NCBI RefSeq assembly: GCF_002105755.1
Contig: NZ_CP020821.1
Span: 1,736,001 to 1,800,000 of the forward strand
Direction of reading: 5' to 3'
Length of the DNA stretch: 64,000 nucleotides
Source of the DNA: Mycobacterium colombiense CECT 3035
GTDB lineage: Bacteria; Actinomycetota; Actinomycetes; Mycobacteriales; Mycobacteriaceae
Shown: positions 20,642-30,981 of the stretch, one piece after another
Position numbering within the stretch: position 1 is the stretch's first letter
How the letters are laid out: every line of letters starts with the position of its first letter
Position numbers and translations under genes: made by a program
Notes under the pieces: model-generated
Databases searched by the model: none
What the model saw: only the letters and a program-made list of their open reading frames with translations
Told to the model about the DNA's origin: nothing

Positions 20642-21087
20642 TTCACCTGGCTTGGCTCCAGGCGCTCCGACAACGCCGCCAGCCGCCACAGGCACTCCTT
20701 GTTGCGCGGGTAGGCCGCCGCCAGCGCAAGGGAATCGGGGACGGCCGCCATCGGGCCCTCGGCGGGCACTTCGATCATCTCGATCCGGCAGCCCTGCGGA
20801 ATCTCGTGCAGCAGCATGGTGATTCGCGCCGCACCCATCGGGCCCAGCCGGGCAAGCAGCACCAGCTTGTGCGGCGGCTCGCACTCCTGGACGATGGTCG
20901 CGTCGTTGATCACCAACGGCCAGATCCCGATCGAGTGCCTGATCGAGGAACCCGGCTCCGGCCAGTGGGGATCGACCGCCCGCATGCGGCTGTTGCCCAC
21001 CACCCACTGGGTGTAGGTCCAGCCCTGGGCCAGCACCTCCCACACCCGCTCACACGACTCGGGCACCTCACGCGTTGCAGTGATCAC
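20638..21087 (-). CDS. SRPBCC family protein (polyketide cyclase/dehydrase-like)
   Basis: This protein of about 149 residues has the START/SRPBCC helix-grip fold pattern: an N-terminal ATREVPESCERVWEVLAQGW, a central KLVLLARLGPMGAARITM and a C-terminal helix NKECLWRLAALSERL. These small proteins bind hydrophobic ligands. It overlaps the downstream FAD oxidoreductase by a GTGA junction, so the pair is coupled and may act on one lipid-like substrate (inference). The start is the GTG at 21087. No H37Rv counterpart at this position comes to mind. Confidence 0.75.
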   Translation of the reverse strand: MITATREVPESCERVWEVLAQGWTYTQWVVGNSRMRAVDPHWPEPGSSIRHSIGIWPLVINDATIVQECEPPHKLVLLARLGPMGAARITMLLHEIPQGCRIEMIEVPAEGPMAAVPDSLALAAAYPRNKECLWRLAALSERLEPSQVK

Positions 21088-21229
21088 CTCAGAAACCCTC
21101 CATGTCCTTGGTTACCGCGGCGGATACCCGGCAAACGGTGGGTTATTCGGCCTGCGCCTCGGGTTTACCGGGGGCGGAGCGCGGTTAATCTCCCTAGCGG
21201 TCGAAAACCCGACGACGAAAGGCGAAGCC

Positions 21230-21571
21230 ATGACGGTGCGACGGTTGATCATCGGTGTGGGCGCCGTGCTGTTATTGGCCGGAGTCATCGGTCTGTTGGC
21301 GCCGGTATCGGTTTCCGACAGCAACGGCCATTCGGTCGGCTGCGGAAACGCCGTGGCGACCGACCTTTCGGCGGCCCAGAGCGCGAACAACAGCAACGGG
21401 GCCAACATCCCGATCCTGAATCAGATCGTCCCGCACACCGACTACGTCGCGCAGTGCCAGTCGTCGGTGGGCAGCCGGCGCGCGTGGGCGATACCGCTGG
21501 CGGTGCTCGGGGTCATCGCGATCGGCGCGACGCTGTTGACCCGACGTCGCGGGGCGGTGTCGGGCGCCTAG
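21230..21571 (+). CDS. Small exported/membrane protein with two helices
   Basis: This 113-residue protein starts at the ATG at 21230 with a weak AAAGG ribosome-binding site. An N-terminal hydrophobic helix (LIIGVGAVLLLAGVIGLL) could be a signal anchor. An extracytoplasmic loop of about 50 residues with two cysteines (VGCGNAV and AQCQSSV) follows. It then has a second helix (AWAIPLAVLGVIAIGATLL) and a basic tail, giving a hairpin topology. The two loop cysteines could form a disulfide. I do not recognise the family. It is convergent with ephD, with only 6 bases between them. Confidence 0.65.
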   Translation: MTVRRLIIGVGAVLLLAGVIGLLAPVSVSDSNGHSVGCGNAVATDLSAAQSANNSNGANIPILNQIVPHTDYVAQCQSSVGSRRAWAIPLAVLGVIAIGATLLTRRRGAVSGA

Positions 21572-21577
21572 CCCGCC

Positions 21578-23356
21578 TCAGATCACCCGCATCCGTGCGG
21601 CATTGCGCAGGCCCTGCGGCGCCAGGCGCGAAAGTCCGTACAGCGCATAGGCTTCCGGCGCCACCGGGCGAATGGGTTTCTTCTTCTTGACCGACGACAG
21701 GATGGCGTTGGCGACCTTGTCGGGGCCGTAGTGGCGCAGCGCGAACATCTTGCCCAGCTGCCCGCGGCGGCCGTCGACGTCGTCGGACTGCTTTCCCGCG
21801 GGCGCGTCGAATCGGGTGGTGTTGATGATGTTCGTGTCGATGACGCCGGGGCAGATCGTGGTGAGCCCCACCCCGGCGGCGTCGAGTTCGGCCCGCAGGC
21901 AGTCGGAGAACATGTAGGTCGCCGCCTTGGAGGTGCAGTAGGCGTTCAGCGACTGCAGCGGGGCGTAGGCCGCCATCGAGGACACGTTGACGATGTAGCC
22001 CCCGGTGCCGCGCTCCACCATTCGCCGCGCGAACGAGCGGCACCCGTTGACCACGCCGCCCAGGTTGACGTCGAGCACCCGGTCGAACTGCTCGGGCGGG
22101 GTGTCCAGGAATCCGCCCGCGTGCCCGATGCCGGCGTTGTTGACGACGATGTCCGGGACGCCGTGCTCGGTGCTGACCCGCTCGGCGAACGACTCCACCG
22201 CCTGCGCGTCGGACACGTCGAGCACGTAGGCGTGCGCGACGCCGCCACGGGTGGCGATCTCGGCCGCGGTGGCCTTCACCGCCGCCTCGTCGATATCGCT
22301 GATCACCAGCTCGGCGCCCTCGCGCGCGAAGGCGAACGCGGTCTCGCGGCCGATGCCGCTGCCGGCGCCGGTGACCGACACCAGGGTGTCGCCGAACGAC
22401 CCGCGGGGACGCCCCACCTGCGCGCGCAGCAGCGCGCGGCTCGGCTGCTTGCCCTCGGCATGGTCGGCGAACTCGTGCACGGCCGCCGCCATCACCTGCG
22501 GGTGCGACATCGGCGAGAAGTGACCGGCCGCGACGTCGCGGCGCCACAGCCGCGGCACGAAACGCGGGGTGTGGTCGTAGCCGTAGGGCCGCACGTACTT
22601 GTCCTTGGTGTTGACGATGAGCTGCACCGGCGCGTCGATGACCGCGACGCCTTGCTTGCGACCGGAGAACGACCGAAAGTAGTTGGCGGGATAGGTTTTC
22701 ACCGAGTGCGCGGCGTCGGAGGCCAGCTTCTCGGAGTGGTGGATCTGCTCGACGGAGATGTTGTCGACCGCGTTGCGCCGCAGCGCCGGGACCGACATGG
22801 TCAGCCGGAGGAACAGCGGCGCGAGCACCGGGATCGAGAAGAAGATCATGTAGGTCAGCCGCAGCGCCTGGCTGATCGCCCGTAGGAAGGTGCGCGGCTT
22901 CCACGGGGCCCGCAGGCCGCTGAAGATGTAGTCGACCAGCTGGTCCTGGGCGGGTCCGGAGACCGACGTGAACGTCGCGACCCGGTCGTTGGCGCCGGGA
23001 CGCTTCAGGTAGTGCCACACCCCCACCGAGCCCCAGTCGTGGGCCAGCACGTGCACGGGCCGGCCCGGGCTCAGCTCGCCGGTCACGGCGGCGAAGTCGT
23101 CGGCGAAGCGGTCCATGCTGTAGGCGGACACCGGCTTGGGCACCGAGGACAGCCCGACGCCGCGGTTGTCGTAGCGGATGATCCGGAACCGCTCGGCCAG
23201 CAGCGGGACGACCCCGTCCCACAGCACGTGCGAGTCGGGGAAGCCGTGCACCAGCACGACGGTGGGGCCCTCGGGGTTGCCCTCTTCGTAGACCGCGATG
23301 CGGGCGCCGTCGGCGCTATCGACGAAATGCTGGGGTACTTGTGGTGATGGCGGCAT
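21578..23356 (-). CDS. ephD: Epoxide-hydrolase/short-chain dehydrogenase fusion EphD
   Basis: This 592-residue two-domain protein is identical in length to Rv2214c. Residues about 1-300 form an alpha/beta hydrolase with LVHGFPDSHVLWDG (oxyanion), LAHDWGSVG (nucleophile Asp) and a late His in AGHFSPMSHPQ. Residues about 320-560 form a short-chain dehydrogenase with VTGAGSGIGRE, NNAGIG and YCTSKAA (Tyr and Lys). In M. tuberculosis EphD acts in epoxy-mycolic acid metabolism. The start is the ATG at 23356, preceded by GGGAGG. It is divergent from dlaT. Confidence 0.94.
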   Translation of the reverse strand: MPPSPQVPQHFVDSADGARIAVYEEGNPEGPTVVLVHGFPDSHVLWDGVVPLLAERFRIIRYDNRGVGLSSVPKPVSAYSMDRFADDFAAVTGELSPGRPVHVLAHDWGSVGVWHYLKRPGANDRVATFTSVSGPAQDQLVDYIFSGLRAPWKPRTFLRAISQALRLTYMIFFSIPVLAPLFLRLTMSVPALRRNAVDNISVEQIHHSEKLASDAAHSVKTYPANYFRSFSGRKQGVAVIDAPVQLIVNTKDKYVRPYGYDHTPRFVPRLWRRDVAAGHFSPMSHPQVMAAAVHEFADHAEGKQPSRALLRAQVGRPRGSFGDTLVSVTGAGSGIGRETAFAFAREGAELVISDIDEAAVKATAAEIATRGGVAHAYVLDVSDAQAVESFAERVSTEHGVPDIVVNNAGIGHAGGFLDTPPEQFDRVLDVNLGGVVNGCRSFARRMVERGTGGYIVNVSSMAAYAPLQSLNAYCTSKAATYMFSDCLRAELDAAGVGLTTICPGVIDTNIINTTRFDAPAGKQSDDVDGRRGQLGKMFALRHYGPDKVANAILSSVKKKKPIRPVAPEAYALYGLSRLAPQGLRNAARMRVI

Positions 23357-23552
23357 CGGGACCTCCCCGCTCTGGCTGCAGTGGCCACACCGTAGCAAGC
23401 GTGATCGGCGTCACCCGCCCAGCGCGGGGTATCTGCCCTGGATGTGTGCCGACAACGGCGCAGTGACAGGATAGTTTTGGATTGCTACTTCGCCTTCCGC
23501 AAGAGCTGATCGACCCCGCCCCGACCCACGAGCGATCGAGGAGTCAAACAAG

Positions 23553-25354
23553 ATGGCCTTCTCCGTCCAGATGCCGGCACTCGGTGAGAGCGTCACCGAG
23601 GGGACGGTCACCCGCTGGCTCAAGCAGGAAGGCGACACGGTCGAACTCGACGAACCGCTCGTCGAGGTGTCGACCGACAAGGTCGATACCGAAATCCCGT
23701 CGCCGGCCGCCGGCGTGCTGACCAAGATCGTCGCCCAGGAGGACGACACCGTCGAGGTGGGCGGCGAGCTGGCCGTCATCGGCGACGCCTCCGAAGGTGG
23801 TGGGGCCAGCGGCGCGCAGCCGGCCGCGCCGGCGCCGAGCCAGCCGGAGCCGCAGGCGCAGTCCGCGGCCCCGCCCAGCCCGAGCCGCAGCCGGAACCGC
23901 AGCAGCCCCAGGCCCAGCCCGAGCCCGCGCCCGCGCAGCAGAGTTCCGGTGGCGGCGACGCGACCCCGGTGTTGATGCCCGAGCTCGGCGAGTCGGTGGC
24001 CGAGGGCACCGTGACCCGCTGGCTCAAGAAGGTCGGCGACTCGGTCCAGGTCGACGACGCGCTCGTCGAGGTGTCCACGGACAAGGTCGACACCGAGATC
24101 CCGTCTCCGGTGGCCGGCGTGCTGATCAGCATCACCGCCGAGGAAGACGCCACCGTGCCGGTCGGCGGCGAGCTGGCGCGCATCGGCGCCGGTTCGCAGG
24201 CCCCGCGCCCGCGGCTCCCGCCGCCCCCAGCCCCGCCCGCGCCCAAGCCCGAGCCCACGCCGGAGCCGGCCCCCCAGCCGCAGGCGCAGCCCAAGCCCGA
24301 ACCCTCGCCGGCCCCCGCGCCGCAGCAGCCCGCGCCGGCGCCGAAACCCCAACCGGCGCAGGCCCAGCCGGAACCGGCAGCGGCGGGGCCGGGTGCCGAC
24401 GGGGCGCCCTACGTGACGCCGCTGGTGCGAAAGCTGGCCGCCGAAAACAACATCGACCTGAACTCGATCACCGGCACCGGGGTGGGCGGGCGCATCCGCA
24501 AGCAGGACGTGCTGGCCGCCGCCGAGGCCAAGAAGGCGCCCGCACCGGCCGCACCGGCCGCCGCGGCACCTGCCGCCGCAGCCGCCCCCAAGGCCGCCGC
24601 GGCGCCCACCCCGGCTCCGGCGCTGGCGCATCTGCGGGGCACCACCCAAAAAGCCAGCAGGATCCGCCAGATCACCGCGAACAAGACCCGCGAATCCCTG
24701 CAGGCCACAGCCCAACTCACCCAGACCCACGAGGTCGACATGACCAGGCTGGTCGGGTTGCGGGCCAGGGCCAAGGCGGCGTTCGCCGAGCGCGAGGGGG
24801 TGAACCTGACCTTCCTGCCGTTCATCGCCCGCGCGGTGATCGACGCGCTGAAGATCCACCCCAACGTCAACGCGAGCTACAACGAGGACACCAAGGAGAT
24901 CACCTACTACGACGCCGAGCACCTCGGCTTCGCGGTCGACACCGAACAGGGCCTGCTCTCCCCCGTGGTGCACAACGCGGGTGACCTGTCGCTGGCCGGG
25001 CTGGCGAGGGCGATCGCCGACATCGCCGCGCGCGCCCGGTCGGGCAACCTGAAACCCGACGAGCTGTCCGGCGGCACGTTCACGATCACCAACATCGGCA
25101 GCCAGGGTGCGCTGTTCGACACCCCCATCCTGGTTCCGCCGCAGGCCGCCATGCTGGGCACCGGCGCGATCGTCAAGCGGCCGCGGGTGGTGGTCGACGA
25201 CAGCGGCAACGAATCGATCGGCGTCCGCTCGATCTGCTATCTCCCGCTGACCTATGACCACCGGCTGATCGACGGCGCCGACGCCGGCCGCTTCCTGACC
25301 ACGATCAAGCACCGGCTGGAAGAGGGAGCCTTCGAGGCCGACCTCGGCCTGTAA
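23553..25354 (+). CDS. dlaT: Dihydrolipoamide acyltransferase E2 (frameshifted in this sequence)
   Basis: This is the E2 core of pyruvate dehydrogenase and of the peroxynitrite reductase/peroxidase system, corresponding to Rv2215. It has two lipoyl domains (each with [10 protein letters not shown], lipoylated Lys), a peripheral-subunit binding domain ([17 protein letters not shown]) and a catalytic domain ending in [15 protein letters not shown]. The frame breaks in the Pro/Ala linker between the lipoyl domains at about 23869-23876. Restoring one C gives a continuous 600-residue protein with [12 protein letters not shown] in the linker. The linkers are longer than in H37Rv. dlaT matters for virulence and growth in M. 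tuberculosis, so a base-call error is more likely than true loss. Confidence 0.9.
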
Positions 25355-25370
25355 AGAAGGACAAGCGAAC

Positions 25371-26294
25371 GTGGCTCGTGCTGGTCAGAATTCCGTCATC
25401 GCGATTGCGGGTTCGTCCGGACTGATCGGTTCCGCCCTGGCGGCGGCCCTGCGCGCCGCCAACCACCGGGTGCTGCGCATCGTGCGCCGCGCCCCGGCGA
25501 ACGCCGACGAGCTGCACTGGAATCCCGAGACCGGCGATCTGGATCCCGACACGCTCGTCGACGTCGACGCCGTCGTGAACCTGTGCGGCGTCAACATCGG
25601 CAAGCGGCGGTGGTCGGGCGCCTTCAAGCAGAGCCTGCGCGACAGCCGCATCGCCCCCACCGAGGTGCTGGCGCACGCCGTCGCCGACGCGGGCGTGGCG
25701 ACCTTGGTCAACGCCAGCGCGGTGGGCTTCTACGGCAACACCAAGGACCGCGTGGTCGATGAAAACGACCGCGCGGGAACGGGTTTCCTGGCCCGGCTGT
25801 GCGAAGACTGGGAGGCGGCCACGCTGCCCGCCCAGTACGGCGGCGCCCGAGTGGTGCTGGCCCGCACCGGGCTGGTGTTCTCCCCCGCCGGCGGCGCGTT
25901 GGGCCGGCTGCGGCCGCTGTTCCGCGCCGGCCTCGGCGCCCGGCTGGGCAGCGGGCGCCAATACATGTCGTGGATCACGCTGGAAGACGAGGTGCGCGCG
26001 CTGTTGTTCGCGATTTTCGACGCCGAACTGTCCGGCCCGGTGAACATGACGGGGCCCGCGCCGGTCACCAACGCTGAATTCACCACGGCTTTCGGGCGGG
26101 CGGTCAACCGCCCGACGCCGTTGATGGTGCCCGGTTTCGCGATTCGGGCCGCGCTGGGCGAATTCGCCGACGAGGGCCTGCTGATGGGGCAGCGCGCCAT
26201 CCCGTCGGCGCTCGAGCGTGCCGGTTTCGTCTTCCACCACAACACCATTGGCGAGGCGCTCGCCTACGCCACCGCCCGGCGCGACCACGATTAG
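25371..26294 (+). CDS. TIGR01777 family epimerase-like protein (SDR39U1 type)
   Basis: This 307-residue atypical extended short-chain dehydrogenase corresponds to Rv2216. It has the N-terminal NAD(P)-binding loop [19 protein letters not shown], the family motif [13 protein letters not shown], and NASAVGFYG, where Ser and Tyr are the usual catalytic positions. A C-terminal DUF1731-like segment contains [20 protein letters not shown]. The GTG start at 25371 follows dlaT after 16 bases with AAGGAC upstream, so cotranscription is likely. The physiological substrate is unknown. Confidence 0.88.
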   Translation: MARAGQNSVIAIAGSSGLIGSALAAALRAANHRVLRIVRRAPANADELHWNPETGDLDPDTLVDVDAVVNLCGVNIGKRRWSGAFKQSLRDSRIAPTEVLAHAVADAGVATLVNASAVGFYGNTKDRVVDENDRAGTGFLARLCEDWEAATLPAQYGGARVVLARTGLVFSPAGGALGRLRPLFRAGLGARLGSGRQYMSWITLEDEVRALLFAIFDAELSGPVNMTGPAPVTNAEFTTAFGRAVNRPTPLMVPGFAIRAALGEFADEGLLMGQRAIPSALERAGFVFHHNTIGEALAYATARRDHD

Positions 26295-26352
26295 TGGGAA
26301 TCGCGTCGCCCGGATTGTGCCCGGCCGGCCCGGGCCGAGTACCGTCGCGAAC

Positions 26353-27054
26353 GTGATCGATTCCATCCGGTCGAGCCAGGCCCTGATCGACGTCCGCCGG
26401 CTCGGCGTCGTCGACTACCGCGTGGCCTGGCAGCAGCAACGTGATCTGGCCGACGCCCGGGTGGCCGGCGGCAACGACACGCTGCTGCTGCTCGAGCACC
26501 CCGCGGTCTACACCGCGGGCCGGCGCACCGAGCCGCACGAACGGCCGGTGGACGGCACTCCCGTCGTGGACACCGACCGCGGCGGCAAGATCACCTGGCA
26601 CGGTCCCGGCCAGTTGGTCGGGTATCCGATCATCGGCCTGGCCGAACCCCTCGACGTGGTCAACTACGTCCGGCGACTGGAAGAGGCGCTGCTCAAGGTC
26701 TGCGCCGACCTGGGCGTGGACGCGGTCCGGGTGCCCGGCCGGTCCGGGGTGTGGGTGCCCGGCGGCGAGGGGCGGCCCGACCGCAAGGTGGCCGCCATCG
26801 GCGTCCGGGTGTCGCGGGCGACCACGCTGCACGGATTCGCCCTCAACTGCGACTGCGACCTGGACGCGTTCAGCGCGATCGTGCCGTGCGGCATCAGCGA
26901 CGCCGGAGTGACGTCACTGTCGGCCGAACTGCGCCGCCCGGTGTCGGTCGAGGACGTCCAGACTTCGGTCGGCGACGCGGTCTGCGACGCCCTGGACGGG
27001 GTGCTGCCGGTGCAGGACCATGATCGCGGCGCCCGCGTAGCATCAGCGATGTGA
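26353..27054 (+). CDS. lipB: Octanoyl-ACP:protein N-octanoyltransferase
   Basis: This 233-residue LipB moves octanoate from acyl carrier protein to lipoyl domains, the first step of lipoate assembly. Motifs are [17 protein letters not shown], the catalytic Lys in [12 protein letters not shown] and the catalytic Cys in [15 protein letters not shown] chose the GTG at 26353 because it gives a length close to Rv2217 (about 230). Its stop overlaps the lipA start (GTGA). It lies downstream of dlaT, whose lipoyl domains it serves. Confidence 0.95.
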   Translation: MIDSIRSSQALIDVRRLGVVDYRVAWQQQRDLADARVAGGNDTLLLLEHPAVYTAGRRTEPHERPVDGTPVVDTDRGGKITWHGPGQLVGYPIIGLAEPLDVVNYVRRLEEALLKVCADLGVDAVRVPGRSGVWVPGGEGRPDRKVAAIGVRVSRATTLHGFALNCDCDLDAFSAIVPCGISDAGVTSLSAELRRPVSVEDVQTSVGDAVCDALDGVLPVQDHDRGARVASAM

Positions 27055-27974
27055 CTGTCGCACCCGAAGGACGCAAGCTGCTGCGCCTGGAAGTGCGCAA
27101 CGCCGAGACCCCCATCGAGCGCAAGCCGCCGTGGATCAGGGTGCGGGCCCGGATGGGCCCGGAGTACACCCAACTCAAGAGCCTGGTCCGGCGCGAGGGC
27201 TTGCACACGGTGTGCGAGGAGGCCGGCTGCCCCAACATCTTCGAATGCTGGGAGGACCGCGAGGCCACCTTCTTGATCGGCGGCGACCAGTGCACCCGCC
27301 GCTGCGACTTCTGCCAGATCGACACCGGCAAGCCCGCCGAATTGGATCGCGACGAGCCGCGGCGGGTCGCCGACAGCGTGCACACGATGGGGCTGCGCTA
27401 CGCCACGGTCACCGGGGTGGCCCGCGACGACCTGCCCGACGGCGGCGCCTGGCTGTACGCCGAGACGGTGCGCGCCATCAAGGAACTCAACCCGTCGACC
27501 GGCGTCGAGCTGTTGATCCCCGACTTCAACGGCGAGCCCGCCCGGCTGGCCGAGGTGTTCGAGTCGCGCCCGGAAGTGTTGGCGCACAACGTCGAAACCG
27601 TGCCGCGCATCTTCAAGCGGATCCGCCCCGCCTTTACCTACCGACGTAGCCTCGACGTGCTGACCGCCGCGCGCGACTTCGGGCTGGTCACCAAGAGCAA
27701 CCTCATCCTCGGCATGGGCGAGACCCCCGACGAGGTGCGGACCGCCCTGGCCGACCTGCGCGACGCCGGCTGCGACATCATCACCATCACCCAGTACCTG
27801 CGCCCGTCGGCGCGTCACCACCCCGTCGAGCGCTGGGTGAAGCCGGAGGAATTCGTCGAGTTCGCGCAGCACGCCGAACAGCTGGGTTTCGCCGGGGTGC
27901 TGGCCGGGCCGCTGGTGCGCTCGTCCTATCGCGCGGGACGGCTCTACGAACAGGCCGCCCGCAGCCGCGCCTGA
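27051..27974 (+). CDS. lipA: Lipoyl synthase (radical SAM)
   Basis: This 307-residue radical SAM enzyme inserts two sulfurs into octanoyl-lysine on lipoyl domains. It carries both cluster motifs: the auxiliary [12 protein letters not shown] (near residue 57) and the SAM-binding CTRRCDFC (near residue 83). The third auxiliary ligand, in the C-terminal RSSYRAG, is serine as expected. It corresponds to Rv2218. The GTG start overlaps the lipB stop. Its clusters may be supplied by the A-type carrier encoded at 9.3-9.6 kb (inference). Confidence 0.96.
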   Translation: MTVAPEGRKLLRLEVRNAETPIERKPPWIRVRARMGPEYTQLKSLVRREGLHTVCEEAGCPNIFECWEDREATFLIGGDQCTRRCDFCQIDTGKPAELDRDEPRRVADSVHTMGLRYATVTGVARDDLPDGGAWLYAETVRAIKELNPSTGVELLIPDFNGEPARLAEVFESRPEVLAHNVETVPRIFKRIRPAFTYRRSLDVLTAARDFGLVTKSNLILGMGETPDEVRTALADLRDAGCDIITITQYLRPSARHHPVERWVKPEEFVEFAQHAEQLGFAGVLAGPLVRSSYRAGRLYEQAARSRA

Positions 27975-28030
27975 CGGCGCCGCGGTCCGGTCGCGGCGAC
28001 TGACGTCACGGCCCTACGTATTCTTTGACT

Positions 28031-28783
28031 ATGGCTAAATCCCGCACCGCCGCGCAGAACAAGGCCGCCCGAGCGGAGGCGCAGGCCGCCCGCAAGGCCG
28101 CCGCGCGGGAGCGGCGCACCCAGTTGTGGCAGGCGTTCAACATTCAGCGCCAGGAGGACAAGCGCCTCCTGCCGTACATGATCGGCGCCTTCGTGCTGAT
28201 CGTGGGCATCTCCGTGGGGGTGGGCATCTGGGCCGGCGGGCTGACGATGATCACGCTGATACCGCTCGGGGTGGTGCTGGGAGGGCTGGTCGCCTTCATC
28301 GTGTTCGGGCGCCGCGCCCAGAAGTCGGTGTACAGCAAGGCCGAAGGCCAAACCGGCGCCGCCGCATGGGCGTTGGACAACCTGCGCGGCAAGTGGCGCG
28401 TGACCCCTGGGGTGGCCGCGACCGGCCACTTCGACGCCGTGCACCGGGTGATCGGCCGGCCCGGCGTCATCCTGGTCGGCGAGGGGGCGGCGAGCCGGGT
28501 GCGCCCGCTGCTGGCGCAGGAGAAGAAGCGCACCGCGCGCCTGATCGGGGACGTGCCGATCTACGACATCGTCGTCGGCAACGGCGAGGACGAGGTGTCG
28601 CTGGCCAAGCTGGAGCGCCACCTCACCCGGTTGCCGGCCAACATCACCGTCAAGCAGATGGACACCCTGGAGTCGCGGCTGGCCGCGCTCGGGTCGCGGG
28701 CCGGAGCCGCCGTCATGCCCAAGGGGCCGCTGCCCAACTCGGGCAAGATGCGCGGTGTGCAGCGCACGGTGCGCCGCAAGTAG
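28031..28783 (+). CDS. DUF4191 membrane protein, Rv2219-like
   Basis: This 250-residue protein has a strongly basic N-terminus (MAKSRTAAQNKAARAEAQ), two adjacent transmembrane helices (about residues 48-66 and 73-92) and a C-terminal cytoplasmic domain of about 140 residues with GVAATGHFDAVHRVIGRPGV. It corresponds to Rv2219. Two start codons lie two codons apart; I chose the ATG at 28031, which matches the H37Rv start MAKSRT. Function is unknown, though the gene is consistently found between lipA and glnA1. Confidence 0.85.
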   Translation: MAKSRTAAQNKAARAEAQAARKAAARERRTQLWQAFNIQRQEDKRLLPYMIGAFVLIVGISVGVGIWAGGLTMITLIPLGVVLGGLVAFIVFGRRAQKSVYSKAEGQTGAAAWALDNLRGKWRVTPGVAATGHFDAVHRVIGRPGVILVGEGAASRVRPLLAQEKKRTARLIGDVPIYDIVVGNGEDEVSLAKLERHLTRLPANITVKQMDTLESRLAALGSRAGAAVMPKGPLPNSGKMRGVQRTVRRK

Positions 28784-28798
28784 CTGGCCAGCGCGGGA

Positions 28799-29218
28799 TC
28801 AGCGGCGCACCACGGCCGTGGCGGTCAACCGATCCTGCATCCCGCGGCCGTCGAAGTCGGTGAACAACGCCGGCACCACCGTCCCGACCAGCACGCCGCG
28901 CACGACGGCCCGGCCCAGGCCGACCGGCCCGCGGCCGTCCACCGTCACCACCTGCAGGCGTAGCGCCAGCTGGCCGGGCGTGAACCCGAACAAGCGCACA
29001 AAGACCACGCCCAGCAGGTACCAGATCACCAGGACCGCGGTGGCCAGCGCCGGTTGGGACAGCCAGCCGAAGCGCATGGCCAGCGCGGCCAGACCGTACG
29101 AGATCAACCAGTCGATCATCAGCGCGCCCAGCCGGCGCCCCATGGGCGCCAGCGATCCCGGCCCGCTCTGCGGAAATCCGAGCTTCTCCCCGGGGTACGC
29201 GGATGGTGATTCCGCCAT
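28799..29218 (-). CDS. RDD family membrane protein
   Basis: This 139-residue protein corresponds to Rv2219A. RDD proteins have three hydrophobic segments with conserved Arg, Asp and Asp. Here the first helix contains LGALMIDWLISYGLAALAM, the second VLVIWYLLGVVFVRLFG, and the tail DGRGMQDRLTATAVV holds the terminal Asp. I chose the ATG at 29218 (MAESPSAYPG) because the 37 codons upstream look like non-coding Arg/Pro-rich translation. It is convergent with the Rv2219-like gene and divergent from glnA1. Confidence 0.8.
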   Translation of the reverse strand: MAESPSAYPGEKLGFPQSGPGSLAPMGRRLGALMIDWLISYGLAALAMRFGWLSQPALATAVLVIWYLLGVVFVRLFGFTPGQLALRLQVVTVDGRGPVGLGRAVVRGVLVGTVVPALFTDFDGRGMQDRLTATAVVRR

Positions 29219-29376
29219 CACCGGCGCGGACCGCGGTCCGAATAACCGGCGGGACCGACCGGGCGAGGAGGGCGGACGGTGCGTACGGCCACCGGAAAAG
29301 ATACGATCTTGCGATCCATGGCCCCACAATAGAACCCGCCGCCGACGCGGCCACTTTTAGCGTGTGGCATGGTCAC

Positions 29377-29414
29377 GTAACGTGCGCGCAACATCGGGTT
29401 GACTGACGGGCAAC
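29377..29414 (+). promoter_or_regulatory. GlnR-box-like operator upstream of glnA1
   Basis: The sequence reads GTAAC, six bases, GCAAC, six bases, TTGAC, six bases, GCAAC. This matches the spacing of the mycobacterial GlnR consensus (gTnAC-n6-GaAAc twice) with one mismatch in each A-type half-site and one at the weak first base of the third. It ends 51 bases before the glnA1 start, where control of glutamine synthetase by GlnR is known. The match is by eye only. Confidence 0.6.
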
Positions 29415-29465
29415 ATCTGCTCCATAGCGTCAGGCCGCGGATCTCACCAAGTAAAGGAGCATTCT

Positions 29466-30902
29466 GTGACGGAAACGACGCCCGACGACGTCTTCAAACT
29501 CGCCAAGGACGAAAACGTCGAATTTGTCGACGTCCGGTTCTGTGACCTGCCCGGCATCATGCAGCACTTCACAATCCCGATTTCGTTTTTCGACGAGAGC
29601 GTTTTTGAGGACGGCTTAGCCTTCGACGGCTCGTCGATTCGCGGATTCCAGTCCATTCACGAATCCGACATGCTGCTCCTTCCCGATCCCGCGACCGCGC
29701 AGATCGACCTGTTCCGCGAAGCCAAGACGCTGAACCTCAACTTCTTCGTGCACGACCCGTTCACCCTCGAGCCGTACTCGCGCGACCCGCGCAACATCGC
29801 CCGCAAGGCCGAGAACTACCTGATCAGCACGGGCGTGGCCGACACCGCCTACTTCGGCGCCGAGGCCGAGTTCTACATCTTCGACTCGGTCAGCTTCGAC
29901 TCGCGCACCAACGGCTCGTTCTACGAGATCGACGCGATCTCGGGCTGGTGGAACACCGGCTCGCCCAACGAGCTCGACGGCAGCCCGAACCGGGGTTACA
30001 AGGTGCGCCCCAAGGGTGGTTACTTCCCCGTCGCGCCCGTCGACCACTACGTCGACCTGCGCGACAAGATGCTGTCCAACCTGATCACGGCCGGCTTCGA
30101 GCTGGAGAAGGGCCACCACGAGGTGGGCACCGGCGGCCAGGCCGAGATCAACTACAAGTTCAACACGCTGCTGCACGCTGCCGACGACATGATGCTGTAC
30201 AAGTACATCGTCAAGAACACGGCCTGGCAGAACGGCAAGACCGTCACGTTCATGCCCAAGCCGCTGTTCGGTGACAACGGCTCCGGCATGCACACCCACC
30301 AGTCGCTGTGGAAGGACGGCAGCCCGCTGATGTACGACGAGACCGGCTACGCCGGCCTGTCGGACACCGCCCGCCATTACATCGGTGGCCTGCTGCACCA
30401 CGCGCCGTCGCTGCTGGCGTTCACCAACCCCACGGTGAACTCCTACAAGCGCCTGGTGCCCGGCTACGAGGCGCCGATCAACCTGGTCTACAGCCAGCGC
30501 AACCGCTCGGCGTGTGTCCGGATCCCGATCACCGGCACCAACCCGAAGGCCAAGCGGCTCGAGTTCCGTTGCCCCGACTCGTCGGGCAACCCGTACCTGG
30601 CGTTCTCGGCCATGCTGATGGCCGGCCTGGACGGCATCAAGAACAAGATCGAGCCGCAGGCGCCGGTCGACAAGGACCTCTACGAGCTCCCGCCGGAGGA
30701 GGCCGCCAACATTCCGCAGGCGCCCACGCAGCTGTCCGCGGTGATCGACCGGCTGGAAGAAGACCACGAATACCTCACCGAGGGCGGCGTGTTCACGCCC
30801 GACCTCATCGAGACGTGGATCAACTTCAAGCGTGAGAACGAGATCCTGCCGGTCCAAATCCGGCCGCACCCTTACGAATTCGCGCTGTACTACGACGTTT
30901 AA
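29466..30902 (+). CDS. glnA1: Glutamine synthetase type I
   Basis: This 478-residue GSI-beta glutamine synthetase has the exact length of Rv2220. It has [17 protein letters not shown], the metal and ATP motifs [17 protein letters not shown] and [16 protein letters not shown], and the adenylylation loop [10 protein letters not shown] near residue 405 with the target Tyr that GlnE modifies. It is the main ammonia-assimilating enzyme, is also released outside the cell in pathogenic mycobacteria, and lies beside glnE and glnA2. Regulation is likely by the upstream GlnR-like site and by adenylylation. A strong hairpin terminator follows. Confidence 0.97.
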   Translation: MTETTPDDVFKLAKDENVEFVDVRFCDLPGIMQHFTIPISFFDESVFEDGLAFDGSSIRGFQSIHESDMLLLPDPATAQIDLFREAKTLNLNFFVHDPFTLEPYSRDPRNIARKAENYLISTGVADTAYFGAEAEFYIFDSVSFDSRTNGSFYEIDAISGWWNTGSPNELDGSPNRGYKVRPKGGYFPVAPVDHYVDLRDKMLSNLITAGFELEKGHHEVGTGGQAEINYKFNTLLHAADDMMLYKYIVKNTAWQNGKTVTFMPKPLFGDNGSGMHTHQSLWKDGSPLMYDETGYAGLSDTARHYIGGLLHHAPSLLAFTNPTVNSYKRLVPGYEAPINLVYSQRNRSACVRIPITGTNPKAKRLEFRCPDSSGNPYLAFSAMLMAGLDGIKNKIEPQAPVDKDLYELPPEEAANIPQAPTQLSAVIDRLEEDHEYLTEGGVFTPDLIETWINFKRENEILPVQIRPHPYEFALYYDV

Positions 30903-30924
30903 GGACGTTCAAGTCGGCTTGACG

Positions 30925-30960
30925 AAACCACCCGCGTGGAGATTGCCGCGCGGGTGGTTT
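30925..30960. terminator. glnA1 terminator hairpin, copy A
   Basis: AAACCACCCGCG and its exact complement CGCGGGTGGTTT form a 12-base-pair stem around a 12-base loop, ending in TTT. It lies 22 bases past the glnA1 stop and also ends the convergent lipoprotein gene, so it probably works in both directions. Confidence 0.8.
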
Positions 30961-30981
30961 CGCATTTTGCCGCCTCGGCTG

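Noticed and set aside
23800..24400. Tandem-repeat array or CRISPR-like signal in the Pro/Ala/Gln-coding stretch
   Set aside because: The repetition is codon-level low complexity in the dlaT linkers. Units are irregular and there are no spacers.
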